Of a DNA stretch of 64,000 nucleotides, positions 18,912-27,627 are shown piece by piece. The notes under the pieces were generated by a model. The model saw nothing but the letters and a program-made list of their open reading frames with translations. It was not told the DNA's origin and made no database searches. Position 1 is the stretch's first letter. Every line of letters starts with the position of its first letter. This stretch comes from Pseudomonadota bacterium (GTDB lineage: Bacteria; Pseudomonadota; Alphaproteobacteria; Micavibrionales; Micavibrionaceae): positions 454,860-518,859 of the forward strand of contig JAKQEE010000052.1 in assembly GCA_029558635.1 (NCBI GenBank). Reading direction: 5' to 3'. The position numbers were made by a program, and so were the translations under genes.

Positions 18912-19775
18912 ATGATTAGTGAAAGTTTCAGGCGAGCCGTTGAAGATTTTTGCAAGTACAATCTTGTTCGTCTGGATGATATTGAAAAAAAACTCTGGCC
19001 CAAAAATTTGCCCGAAGATCCTCATGATGCCTATGCGGCTTTCCGTTTCTTTTTTAACGAACATTTTTGTGACGCTTTTTCTCTTGCGGTTGAGCGAATT
19101 GACATTTGCAGGCGTCTGAACAAATTGGCCCAGTTTTTCAGAGGGTACATTTCTTCCTCTCCGGAGTTTTGGGAGTCTCTCGAACAAGAGATCAACGGGA
19201 ATCTGAATTCCGATTTCTGGTTTATTTCCGCGAATTTTCCTTCCTTGCAAAGTTATGTCGAGAGAGTGGATGTTATTGATGAGGGGTCAGTTGTGAGATA
19301 TTCCGGATATGAACGGAAAAATATTCCGGCCTTGAGAGATAAGGTCAGAAAACTGTGGGGTGCTGTTGATGAAATCTCTCTGGATTACGAGTATTTTAAT
19401 GCGCGGATCATGGCTGGTCATTATTTCCCTTATGATGCTTCGGAACGGCCGGAAGATGTCAAAAATCCCAAGGGAGCTTTCGAAGTTGCTCTTAGAGAAA
19501 TGGCAGAGAATCTTGCGGATCATTCGGCTTTGGAAGAGCGTCTTTCTCGTATGGCCATAGCCCAGTATCATTTCTTTGACAGGGTTGATCGTCGCTTTAA
19601 TGCTCATGCCCATTTTATGGTCGATGGATTGCCGATTGATGAGACATTGAAGGAAATTGCCGAATTGTATTTGAAGGGTGCGGAGAGGTTTGATCGAAAA
19701 GCGATACTGATAGAAGGGAAGGCGCGGATGTGCAATGTTCTTTTCCACCCTCTTTCCCTTCCTGAGGCGAGGTAG
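18912..19775 (+). CDS. Protein of unknown function, tandem paralogue A
   Basis: 287 residues, not recognised. No signal peptide or membrane segment; the composition suggests an all-helical soluble protein. It is clearly related to the next gene: RRAVEDF/RAAVRRF at the start, LPEDPHDAYAAFRF against LPKDPVEALAVFRC, LAVERIDICRRLNKLAQFF against LAIERGYISYNILRLGHFM, ASERPEDVKNP against EERPDESSDP, and MAIAQYHFFDRVDRRF against NSMAQYNYVTTLASRL. Overall identity is low, so the duplication is old or fast-evolving. A+T-rich DNA precedes it. No catalytic motif can be pointed to. Confidence 0.7.
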   Translation: MISESFRRAVEDFCKYNLVRLDDIEKKLWPKNLPEDPHDAYAAFRFFFNEHFCDAFSLAVERIDICRRLNKLAQFFRGYISSSPEFWESLEQEINGNLNSDFWFISANFPSLQSYVERVDVIDEGSVVRYSGYERKNIPALRDKVRKLWGAVDEISLDYEYFNARIMAGHYFPYDASERPEDVKNPKGAFEVALREMAENLADHSALEERLSRMAIAQYHFFDRVDRRFNAHAHFMVDGLPIDETLKEIAELYLKGAERFDRKAILIEGKARMCNVLFHPLSLPEAR

Positions 19776-19791
19776 AAAGTAGAGAAATACT

Positions 19792-20628
19792 ATGATTGAT
19801 CGTGACTTTAGAGCTGCCGTTAGGCGATTTTATGAAATCGGGGATGTCACTTTGGCTGCTATTTCTCCGGATTTCGTTCGTGAGAAATTACCGAAAGATC
19901 CTGTTGAGGCGCTCGCTGTTTTCAGGTGTGAATCGTATAAAAGCAAGCTGGAGATGCTGAGGCTTGCCATTGAACGTGGCTATATATCATACAACATACT
20001 TAGACTGGGGCATTTCATGACGGATTTGTGTGATCTCCCTCCTAGCTATTTAGAAAACTATGAATTTGTGGCAAGACGGTATTTGGCTGAATCTCGAGAT
20101 TTTGCGGTAGCGGCACTTCCTGTTATTTACAATTTTTCGCAAAAGGGAATTATTGTTGGCGGTCATGTCATGCCAAGTGTTTCAGAGTATGAGACAATGG
20201 TGCGGACGGAATTGCACTCTTCTGTTGCCAAATTACAAAATTCCCTCTGTGATTTGGGTTCTCTCGTGGATATATTTAATTCCAGAGCTTCGCTTGGTTC
20301 TCCGGTGTTTTCTCCCGAGGAGAGGCCGGATGAGTCTTCTGATCCCAATGTGATCCTTTCTTTTGCGTGGGCAGAGTTGGCAAGTAATTTTGGTGGATGC
20401 ATTGATGTTGAGGAAAAGCGTATGCGGAATTCCATGGCGCAGTATAATTACGTTACGACTCTTGCTTCTCGTTTGGGTGTCGATATGTCTCGTGACGATG
20501 ATGGAAGAGTAGAGGCCGAGCTTGCTCAAAATCAGGCTTTCGTGCACGCGAGTATGGAGCGTGTCGACCGGTATTATTCCGTCGGGCTAAGTGCTACCGC
20601 CTATTTGAGCAAGTGTTGTCTTGGTTAG
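19792..20628 (+). CDS. Protein of unknown function, tandem paralogue B
   Basis: 278 residues, 16 bases after paralogue A, same strand and probably same transcript. It shares the conserved blocks listed for A: the N-terminal RAAVRRF helix, LPKDPVEALAVFRC near residue 44, an LAIERGYIS helix, EERPDESSDP and the MAQYNYV helix. Predicted soluble and helical, with no recognised domain. It ends 6 bases from the end of gltX, which runs the other way, and no terminator lies between them. The pair lies between gltA and gltX, which are close together in many alphaproteobacteria, so it may be an insertion. Confidence 0.7.
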   Translation: MIDRDFRAAVRRFYEIGDVTLAAISPDFVREKLPKDPVEALAVFRCESYKSKLEMLRLAIERGYISYNILRLGHFMTDLCDLPPSYLENYEFVARRYLAESRDFAVAALPVIYNFSQKGIIVGGHVMPSVSEYETMVRTELHSSVAKLQNSLCDLGSLVDIFNSRASLGSPVFSPEERPDESSDPNVILSFAWAELASNFGGCIDVEEKRMRNSMAQYNYVTTLASRLGVDMSRDDDGRVEAELAQNQAFVHASMERVDRYYSVGLSATAYLSKCCLG

Positions 20629-20634
20629 GCAAGG

Positions 20635-22035
20635 CTATTTCTCCAAAGCGTATTCGATCCGTGCTTTGACTTCATCTTTGCCCAGAATTTCCATCGCGTG
20701 GACGAGGGAAGGGGACGATCCGCGGCCTGTAAGCGCTGCGCGCAGCGGCATCATGACCTGACCCAGCTTCCCGTTGCGGTGCATGGCGGCTACATCCTTA
20801 CAGAATTTTTCGAGTTCAGTGGCGGTGAAGGCGGGAATCAGGTCGAGGCCGTTTGCGATTTCTTTGATAATAAATTTGCCGTCGTCGTTCAGTTGCGCGG
20901 CGGCTTTCTCGTCAAAGTCGTAGGGAATGTCTTTGACTAAAAACTCAGCGTCATCAGCCAATTGGACAAGATTCTTCGCACGGGACTTTAATTCGTCCAT
21001 CTGGGCCAACAGGCGGGTGCGGCCCGTGTCCGTGACTTCGATATTGCGGAGTTTGTAGATGTCTGTCACGAGGTCGGTGAGGCGGGCGTTATCGGCCAGT
21101 TTCATATAATGGGCATTAACGTGGTTTAACTTATCAAAATCGAAGCGCGAGGCACTTTGGCCTATGCCTTCCAAATTGAACCACTCGATGGCCTGTGGCG
21201 TGTTGATGATTTCGTCATCACCATGTGCCCAACCGAGACGCAACAGGTAATTGCGCATGGCTTCGGGGAGATAGCCCATGTCACGATATTCCTCGACCGA
21301 GGTTGCGCCGTGGCGTTTGGATAATTTGGCGCCGTCCGGCCCGAGAATAAGTGGCAGGTGGGCGTATACCGGAATGTCCCAGCCCATGGCTTCGTAAAGC
21401 ACATTCTGGCGGAAGGTGTTGTTCAAATGGTCGTCGCCGCGGATGACATGCGTGACGCCCATATCGTGATCGTCGACCACCACGGCTAGCATATAGGTCG
21501 GCGTGCCATCAGCGCGGAGAATAATGAAATCGTCGAGTTGTTCGGCGTCAACTTTGACATCGCCTTGAACTTTGTCGTGGACGATGCGTTCTCCGGAGAG
21601 TGGGGATTTGATGCGGATCACGGGCTTGACGCCTTCGGGGGGCGTTGCCGTGCTGTCGCGCCAGCGGCGATCGTAAAATGTGACGCGGCCTTCCGCTTTT
21701 GCGGTTTCGCGCATTTGTTCCAGCTCCTCAGGTGAGCAGTAGCAGTAATAGGCTTTGCCGGATTTCAAAAGCTCGTGGGCGATTTCGGCGTGGCGGTCGG
21801 CGCGACCAAATTGCGAGATAATATCGCCGTCCCAATCGAGACCCAGCCAATGGAGGCCGTTGACGATGGCGGCCACGGCTTCCTCGGAATGACGGGCGCG
21901 GTCGGTGTCTTCGATGCGGAAGAGCATTTTGCCGCCGTGATGTTTGGCAAAGAGCCAGTTGAACAGGCCAGTGCGGGCTGTTCCGATGTGCATAAAGCCG
22001 GTCGGGGACGGCGGAAAACGGGTAATTACGGTCAT
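20635..22035 (-). CDS. gltX: Glutamyl-tRNA synthetase
   Basis: Class I aminoacyl-tRNA synthetase, 466 residues. The HIGH-type motif is in PPSPTGFMHIGTAR (16-19 HIGT) and the KMSKS-type motif is KLSKR (237-241). CYC at 98-100 begins the family's zinc-knuckle region. Alphaproteobacteria often have two GltX copies, one charging tRNA-Gln for later amidation; only one is in this window and I cannot tell which type it is. The tRNA-Gly gene lies about 100 bases upstream on the other strand. Confidence 0.96.
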   Translation of the reverse strand: MTVITRFPPSPTGFMHIGTARTGLFNWLFAKHHGGKMLFRIEDTDRARHSEEAVAAIVNGLHWLGLDWDGDIISQFGRADRHAEIAHELLKSGKAYYCYCSPEELEQMRETAKAEGRVTFYDRRWRDSTATPPEGVKPVIRIKSPLSGERIVHDKVQGDVKVDAEQLDDFIILRADGTPTYMLAVVVDDHDMGVTHVIRGDDHLNNTFRQNVLYEAMGWDIPVYAHLPLILGPDGAKLSKRHGATSVEEYRDMGYLPEAMRNYLLRLGWAHGDDEIINTPQAIEWFNLEGIGQSASRFDFDKLNHVNAHYMKLADNARLTDLVTDIYKLRNIEVTDTGRTRLLAQMDELKSRAKNLVQLADDAEFLVKDIPYDFDEKAAAQLNDDGKFIIKEIANGLDLIPAFTATELEKFCKDVAAMHRNGKLGQVMMPLRAALTGRGSSPSLVHAMEILGKDEVKARIEYALEK

Positions 22036-22093
22036 GCAAGAGGGATAGGGGATTTTGGTCCAGTTTTCAAGGGGCTGTTTCGCAAAATACCCC

Positions 22094-22122
22094 TTCGCAA
22101 GCGTTAAAGTTCAGGCTATAAC
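22094..22122 (+). promoter_or_regulatory. Candidate promoter of tRNA-Gly
   Basis: TTCGCA (22094-22099), a 17-base spacer and TATAAC (22117-22122), ending 10 bases before the tRNA 5' end at 22133. The -35 matches four of six and the -10 five of six consensus bases. The position fits a very short leader. Confidence 0.4.
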
Positions 22123-22132
22123 AGCTCTCAAA

Positions 22133-22207
22133 GCGGGTGTAGCTCAGTGGTAGAGCATCAGCTTCCCAAGCTGAGGGCCGCGGGTTCGATACCCGTCGCC
22201 CGCTCCA
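22133..22207 (+). tRNA. tRNA-Gly (anticodon CCC)
   Basis: 75 bases including an encoded CCA. The acceptor stem GCGGGTG pairs with CGCCCGC (one G-T), the D arm holds AGCTCAGTGGTAGAGC, the anticodon stem TCAGC/GCTGA encloses loop TTCCCAA with anticodon CCC, and the T loop is TTCGATA on a GCGGG/CCCGT stem. CCC reads GGG glycine codons. The gene marks the boundary between gltX and the glycan island; no integrase lies beside it. Confidence 0.95.
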
Positions 22208-22280
22208 TCCTTCGCCCTTGCAGGCTTCGTATGGCACGCCAGAATCTTCAAAAGTGTTCGCAGTCGAACCCGCGAGAGGG

Positions 22281-23393
22281 CTATGATCTCATCACTGCGC
22301 GGATTAAATCTTTCCAGCGTTTAATGACGTTATCAATGGACAGGGTCGAGATTTGATCTCTTCCCCGATTCCCCAGTTCTCTTCGCAATTCCGGTGAGGC
22401 GAGAAGCAGAGAAAGGGTGCGCGCCAGAGCTTGGGCCCGCGTTTCGCCGTCGTGGATATCAATCAGAAGACCGCTTTCTCTGTTACGGATTAATTCATTG
22501 GTTCCTGCGCAATCCGCAAAGCCGACAACCGGCAATCCGGCCGACATTGCTTCGGCGGTTGCAAGGCCGAATGACTCATAGGTCGAGGCCAGAGCAAAGG
22601 CCTGTGCCCCTTCATATTCCCGCATAATGTTGTCTGTCAGGCCTGGTAGGGAAATGTAATCATTCATGCCAAGGCTTGAGATTTGTTGCTCCAGATCTTT
22701 TCGCAAGGCCCCTTCGCCAAAGATTTTCAAGCGCCAGTCGGGGAATTTCGGGTGCAGTTTGGCAAAGGCCTCGATTAGCGTTTTCTGGTCTTTTTGAGGG
22801 TCGAGACGGCCAACCGATAAAAGGATTTTTGGGCGATACGGGACGCCTTCGACAACGGCGGGGTGGGGGGCGGTCTCGACAGGGTTGGGCATTGCCACCA
22901 TCCGGCTGTGCAGGATGGGAGGATACATTTTGATGATGGCTTCGGACAACACGGTGATTTTTTTACACCTCAGTCCAGTCAGGACCAGCAACAGATATTC
23001 CAGCGGGCGGGTCCGGTAATGGTCGGGGACGATATGTTCGCTGGCAATGATCGGCGTGTGCAGACCGGACATCGCCAGAACGACAGGGACGAACATACTG
23101 TGCTGGAACGGAATGACAAGATCGGGTGCATGGTCTTTAATTACCCGCCGCAGTTTAAAAATCCGTTTGACGGTCTCCAGATATCCGGCCTGACGCGCGG
23201 AATTACCGATACCCGACTGTGTCCATTTCATTCCTTCCGGCATTTTATAAAAGCTTGAGGCGCTCATCCGGTCGAATGTGACCAGTGACACTTCATGGCC
23301 GTTATTCCTTAGCCCTTCAGCAACTTGCAGAAAGACACGCTCGGCGCCGCCGGCCATATCTTCCAGTCGTTTGATGGCCATCAGAATTTTCAT
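22281..23393 (-). CDS. Glycosyltransferase family 4 (GT-B)
   Basis: 370 residues. N-terminal domain opening MAIKRLEDMAGGAERVF, whose glycine-rich GGAERV loop is typical of family 4 acceptors sites. C-terminal nucleotide-sugar domain with LLSVGRLDPQKDQKTLIEAF and the E-x7-E block ASTYESFGLATAEAMSAGLP. It transfers a hexose or similar sugar from a nucleotide donor; donor and acceptor are not predictable. Its start overlaps the stop of the next upstream gene by four bases (ATGA), so the two family 4 enzymes at this edge are one operon. Confidence 0.9.
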   Translation of the reverse strand: MKILMAIKRLEDMAGGAERVFLQVAEGLRNNGHEVSLVTFDRMSASSFYKMPEGMKWTQSGIGNSARQAGYLETVKRIFKLRRVIKDHAPDLVIPFQHSMFVPVVLAMSGLHTPIIASEHIVPDHYRTRPLEYLLLVLTGLRCKKITVLSEAIIKMYPPILHSRMVAMPNPVETAPHPAVVEGVPYRPKILLSVGRLDPQKDQKTLIEAFAKLHPKFPDWRLKIFGEGALRKDLEQQISSLGMNDYISLPGLTDNIMREYEGAQAFALASTYESFGLATAEAMSAGLPVVGFADCAGTNELIRNRESGLLIDIHDGETRAQALARTLSLLLASPELRRELGNRGRDQISTLSIDNVIKRWKDLIRAVMRS

Positions 23394-24535
23394 CGTCCGG
23401 CTCCCTCGCGTAAAACTGTTTCCCAGTTGTCGAGCATTGCTTCGGGAGAATAGGATTTTGTCTTTTCAAATCCGGCTTGTCCCATTGTTCGTCGTAATTC
23501 TGATGATTCCATCAGTTTTCGCAATGTGACGGCTAGTGTTGATGCATCGTCGTTACCTGCAGCTAGTATTCCCGTTTTGCCGTGGTCAATCAGGTCGCGC
23601 ACCCCGTCGCACTCTGCAAACCCCACACAGGGCAGGCCGTGGGCCATAGCTTCGGCCAATGCATTCGGGAACCCTTCCCATTTTGAAGGCAGGCAAAAAA
23701 GTTGTGCCTGTTTGAGCCATGATGGAACATCGTCAGTCGGTCCGGGCAAATGAATGCGGGCGGCAACGGACTCCGGTAATGCGGAGGTCTGTTTTTTCAA
23801 CGGCTCTTCCTGTCCGCCTTTGCCGACAATTACCAGATCCCAGTCAGGAAGCTCGTCCGAGATTTTGGCGAACGCCTCGACCAGAATCTTGTGGTTTTTT
23901 TCGGGACTGAGGCGTCCGGTGCTCAGCAGGATTTTACGTTCTCCCGATTTGCCATCTGTATCGGCCAATTCAGCGGCCGGAAAAATGTGGTTGGGAGTCA
24001 CCTTGATCGTGGGCCACAGGAATTTCGGGAATGCGGCCTTATATCTCTCGAATTGAACGGTCACCGACGCCGCCAGACGGAAAATCTGACACGAAAACCA
24101 GAAGGGTGGTTTGGCCTCGATGTAAGCATAGCGGAAGGGGGACTCCCTGATCGCACAGATCATTGGAATACCCAGACCCAGCCCGTACAGTTTAAGCGTT
24201 ACAAACGATCCTTCCTGAAATCCCAACACAATATCGGGGCGGATGGAGTTCAGAATTTTCCGTACCTTCAGCGCGCGTTTCAACCGCAAAAGCAAACTTG
24301 CTTTGTGGGTGGGGTCTCCCATTGCGAGTTTGGTCCATTTGATTTTTTCGTCTATCGGGTAGAAGGCCTTTGCATCTTCGCGTTCATCCCATGTGAACAA
24401 GAAAACCTCATGCCCGCGTTTAACCAGCTCGTTCATCAAGGTTGTGGACATGCGCTCGACCCCGCCGACCACGCCGTCGAATTTCCGGCACGCGACCAGA
24501 ATGCGTAATGTGTCGTCAGATTTTTTGTCCGCCAT
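23390..24535 (-). CDS. Glycosyltransferase family 4 (GT-B)
   Basis: 381 residues, same architecture as its neighbour: FDGVVGGVERMSTTL near the N-terminus, LLSTGRLSPEKNHKILVEAF as the donor-binding start, and CLPSKWEGFPNALAEAMAHG as the E-x7-E block. The two share domain order and several motifs but are diverged. First gene of the short minus-strand operon; it is divergent from the sulfotransferase-like gene at 24681, with 145 bases between. Confidence 0.9.
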   Translation of the reverse strand: MADKKSDDTLRILVACRKFDGVVGGVERMSTTLMNELVKRGHEVFLFTWDEREDAKAFYPIDEKIKWTKLAMGDPTHKASLLLRLKRALKVRKILNSIRPDIVLGFQEGSFVTLKLYGLGLGIPMICAIRESPFRYAYIEAKPPFWFSCQIFRLAASVTVQFERYKAAFPKFLWPTIKVTPNHIFPAAELADTDGKSGERKILLSTGRLSPEKNHKILVEAFAKISDELPDWDLVIVGKGGQEEPLKKQTSALPESVAARIHLPGPTDDVPSWLKQAQLFCLPSKWEGFPNALAEAMAHGLPCVGFAECDGVRDLIDHGKTGILAAGNDDASTLAVTLRKLMESSELRRTMGQAGFEKTKSYSPEAMLDNWETVLREGAGR

Positions 24536-24680
24536 TGCGTTTCATCTTCCATTCATGGATCAGGCGCTTTGGCGCCGCTTGTCCGAACCGTTTTAATGTG
24601 AGGACGGGATATTTCAAAGTCCTTATTATGGGTCTGAAAAATAAGATGACTTGGAATGGTTTCTGCGCTAATCCAGAGCC

Positions 24681-25805
24681 ATGAGCAAAAAGAAATTAAT
24701 TTTACATATCGGGCAGAGCAAGACCGGAACCAGCTCCATTCAGAAGTTTTGCCAATCGCACCGCCAAAGCTTGTTTGATGAGGAGATATTCTATCCATCC
24801 GTGAAGAAGAACGGCATTGATGTCAATTTGCGGGAACATAATTCTTTTGCCGAAACTCTGTGTGGAATAAGCCGCTATCCAAACGTTTCGTTTGAGGACG
24901 CCTGTCGTCAGTTTGACGAACGTTTTATGTCCTTTCCGGGGGATAAAATGTTATTGAGCGGTGAGAGCTTTTGGGGGCTTCCGCATGTCTGGGGCCTGAA
25001 AAATGCGGATGATTTTTTGCCGTTATATCGGCAGAAGCTTTTGAAGCTTAAAAATTGGACGTCCCAATATCATCTGCACGTCATTCTTTATTTGCGTCAT
25101 CCGCTGGATTGGTTCCAGTCTTCGGTTTCTCACATTATTCGGCATGAGGGATTGCTCGGCAAAAAAGTCTATAGATCCGATGAGCAATTGTATGAGCTTC
25201 TAAAACCGCATATGGATTATTTGTCCCAGATCAATTTATGGCGCGAGGTTCTTTCTCCTGATGTGTTTACAATCCGGCCTTTTGATAGGACAGTTCTGAA
25301 AGACGGAGATGCCGTTGCAGATTTCTGTTCCCTGATAGGTTATCAGGGGGAGAGGCTTCGAGAAATTGAAGAGAATTCCAGTTGGCCTGCGGAGGTGACT
25401 GAGTTCAAAAAGAAATTTAACGAGACCCCTCATACAAAGTGGAAAGAATGGACGGCTATATCAGTTTTGTCTTCGATAGCTGATAATTACCCGTCATTGT
25501 CGGCTTATCAGATTGATGAAGTTTTGCAAGGAAGGATCATTTCTGAAATGGGGCAGATGTGTGGCGAGCTTTCCTCAGAGTATGGTGTCAAGTTTCCTGT
25601 GATGCAGGTGAAGTTTTGCAGAGATATTCGGCAGGATATCCTTGCAAATGTTGATAAAGAATTCACAGAGGGACTTGCTTCATGGTCAATCAGGTTGAAG
25701 ACTTTCGCATATTTTATGAAAGGGATGCTCAGGAATTATTTGACGGGAGTTTATAATCTTGTGAAGTTCCTTGTGAGCCCCCGAAAGCGAATAAGTTTGT
25801 TTTGA
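24681..25805 (+). CDS. Sulfotransferase-like protein
   Basis: 374 residues. The N-terminus KKLILHIGQSKTGTSSIQKF matches the PAPS 5'-phosphosulfate loop of sulfotransferases (hydrophobic strand, then G-x-x-K-T/S-G-T/S), and VILYLRHPLDWFQSS fits the 3'-phosphate-binding R-x-P segment. It would transfer sulfate from PAPS to a glycan; a related fold is used by other group transferases, so the substrate is open. Its stop overlaps the TTG proposed for the next gene (TTGA), suggesting coupling. Confidence 0.7.
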   Translation: MSKKKLILHIGQSKTGTSSIQKFCQSHRQSLFDEEIFYPSVKKNGIDVNLREHNSFAETLCGISRYPNVSFEDACRQFDERFMSFPGDKMLLSGESFWGLPHVWGLKNADDFLPLYRQKLLKLKNWTSQYHLHVILYLRHPLDWFQSSVSHIIRHEGLLGKKVYRSDEQLYELLKPHMDYLSQINLWREVLSPDVFTIRPFDRTVLKDGDAVADFCSLIGYQGERLREIEENSSWPAEVTEFKKKFNETPHTKWKEWTAISVLSSIADNYPSLSAYQIDEVLQGRIISEMGQMCGELSSEYGVKFPVMQVKFCRDIRQDILANVDKEFTEGLASWSIRLKTFAYFMKGMLRNYLTGVYNLVKFLVSPRKRISLF

Positions 25806-26551
25806 TAGAAAAATGGCAAAGGCCGTATGTAGACATGAAAGATTTTTATAGACCTATTTCTGTTCGGGAAGATGTTCGCGAGCTTTCGGAACAGATGTTT
25901 TTAAAATATTTGCGTCCCGACCATATTGTCTATGACATCGGGTGTGGTGACAAGCCTTTTGCCGAATTTTTAAAGGGCAGGGTAAAGGCCCATATCGGGG
26001 TGGATCTCGCTGACGGTTTTTATGATCCGGCCAAGGTTGATGTTATTGCAACGGCCTATGATGTTCCGGCGGATGACGGGTGCGCCGATGCGGTTATTTC
26101 AGCGCAGGTTATCGAGCATCTTGAAACTCCGTTGCGCGCTATTGATGAAACATATCGTCTGTTGAAGCCCGGCGGGTTGTTTTTTCTATCGTTCCCTTTT
26201 CTTCATCCCATTCATGCCGCACCGCGCGATTTCATGCGGTATACGGAATATTACGTTCGTCAGGAAATTGCTGGAGAGCGTTTCGAGATTGTGGAGATGC
26301 AGCGTATTGGCGGGTTCTGGTACATGATGGGAATGTATTTGGGGATATATTTGTATCAGTTTGACAAAGGGATCATTAAACGTCTTCGGCTTATTCCTTT
26401 TCTACATCTTTTGGCCAGTCTGCTTTTCAGGGGCATTGGTTTTATTGAAAGGGTTTTGTTGAGGGCTGCAGGCACCAAACAAGAGGATTTCGATGCAAAA
26501 TGGACTTTGAATTATGTGTTTTTGCTTAGAAAGAAGGAAAAAGTTGCGTGA
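25802..26551 (+). CDS. Class I SAM-dependent methyltransferase
   Basis: 249 residues from TTG at 25802, in the coupled context TTGA; an alternative is the ATG at 25835 (238 residues), and the sequence does not decide. Motif I is VYDIGCGDKPFAEFL, followed by HIGVDLAD (acidic end of strand 2), ADAVISAQVIEHLE (motif II region) and LLKPGGLFFLSFPF (motif III). This is the UbiE/type 11 fold. In this setting a sugar or glycan O-methyltransferase is likely, by inference. The hydrophobic C-terminal third could be membrane-associated. Confidence 0.8.
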   Translation: MIEKWQRPYVDMKDFYRPISVREDVRELSEQMFLKYLRPDHIVYDIGCGDKPFAEFLKGRVKAHIGVDLADGFYDPAKVDVIATAYDVPADDGCADAVISAQVIEHLETPLRAIDETYRLLKPGGLFFLSFPFLHPIHAAPRDFMRYTEYYVRQEIAGERFEIVEMQRIGGFWYMMGMYLGIYLYQFDKGIIKRLRLIPFLHLLASLLFRGIGFIERVLLRAAGTKQEDFDAKWTLNYVFLLRKKEKVA

Positions 26552-26650
26552 TTCAAAGGGGATGGCTGTGGGGCAGCTTAAGGGCTGGACGTTTTTGTCT
26601 TTCTTTGTTATCTGTTTGTAATATTTGAATTTTAAAGTGGTAGGTTGTCT

Positions 26651-27616
26651 ATGACAAAACGTGTGCTTGTGACCGGTGGTGGTGGGTTTCTGGGATCTCA
26701 TTTGTGTGCGCGTTTGCTTGAAAAAGGGCATGAGGTCATTTGCGTCGACAATTTCTATACCGGACAGAAGCGTAACATTAATCCGCTTCTGGATAACCAC
26801 AATTTTGAATATATCCGCCACGACGTTACATTTCCGCTCTATCTGGAGGTGGATGAGATTTATAATCTGGCCTGTCCTGCCTCGCCGGTTCATTATCAGT
26901 ATAGCCCGATCCAGACCGTCAAAACGTCCGTCCATGGGGCCATCAATATGCTGGGTCTTGCGAAAAGGATCGGAGCCAAAATTTTTCAGGCCTCTACCAG
27001 TGAAGTTTACGGCGACCCCGAGGTTCACCCGCAGACTGAAGAATATTGGGGGAAGGTTAATCCGATTGGGATTCGCTCATGTTATGATGAGGGCAAGCGG
27101 TGTGCGGAGACCTTGTTCTTTGATTATCACCGTTCCTGTGGCGTAAAGATCAAAGTTGCCCGTATTTTCAATACATATGGGCCCAATATGCATCCCCATG
27201 ACGGGCGCGTGGTGTCCAATTTTATTGTTCAGGCCTTGCATGGGCAGGATATTACAATTTACGGCGACGGGTCCCAGACACGTTCATTTTGCTATGTAGA
27301 CGACCTAATCGAGGGCTTTATCAGATTTATGGATGACACGCCGGACGAATTGACTGGGCCGATTAATCTAGGGAATCCCAACGAGTTCACAATCAAGGAA
27401 TTGGCAGAGAAAGTCATTTCCCTTACGGGAAGTTCATCGCGTCTTATCTACAAGCCTTTGCCTAGTGATGACCCGAAACAGCGCCAGCCCGATATCACCA
27501 AGGCCAAGACCCATCTGAATTGGGAGCCTAAAGTCCAACTGGAAGAGGGACTTGTAAAAACAATTGCCTACTTCAGGGGGCTGGACATTGAAGGGAAGCT
27601 TCCCAAGGCTGCCTAG
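26651..27616 (+). CDS. UDP-glucuronate decarboxylase (UDP-xylose synthase)
   Basis: Converts UDP-glucuronate to UDP-xylose. 321 residues from the ATG at 26651 (the TTG at 26645 adds two residues). Extended SDR fold: [11 protein letters not shown] nucleotide loop, YxxxK in SCYDEGK, and the family block [15 protein letters not shown] followed by [19 protein letters not shown] and [15 protein letters not shown], which separates UXS from dTDP-glucose dehydratases and epimerases. UDP-glucose dehydrogenase, needed for the substrate, is not in the window. Confidence 0.92.
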   Translation: MTKRVLVTGGGGFLGSHLCARLLEKGHEVICVDNFYTGQKRNINPLLDNHNFEYIRHDVTFPLYLEVDEIYNLACPASPVHYQYSPIQTVKTSVHGAINMLGLAKRIGAKIFQASTSEVYGDPEVHPQTEEYWGKVNPIGIRSCYDEGKRCAETLFFDYHRSCGVKIKVARIFNTYGPNMHPHDGRVVSNFIVQALHGQDITIYGDGSQTRSFCYVDDLIEGFIRFMDDTPDELTGPINLGNPNEFTIKELAEKVISLTGSSSRLIYKPLPSDDPKQRQPDITKAKTHLNWEPKVQLEEGLVKTIAYFRGLDIEGKLPKAA

Positions 27617-27627
27617 ATTAAACTGTT

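Noticed and set aside
22133-22207. tRNA-Gly as a proven phage or island attachment site
   Set aside because: No integrase and no direct repeat of the tRNA 3' end was found; only a short inverted copy downstream, reported as a weak finding.
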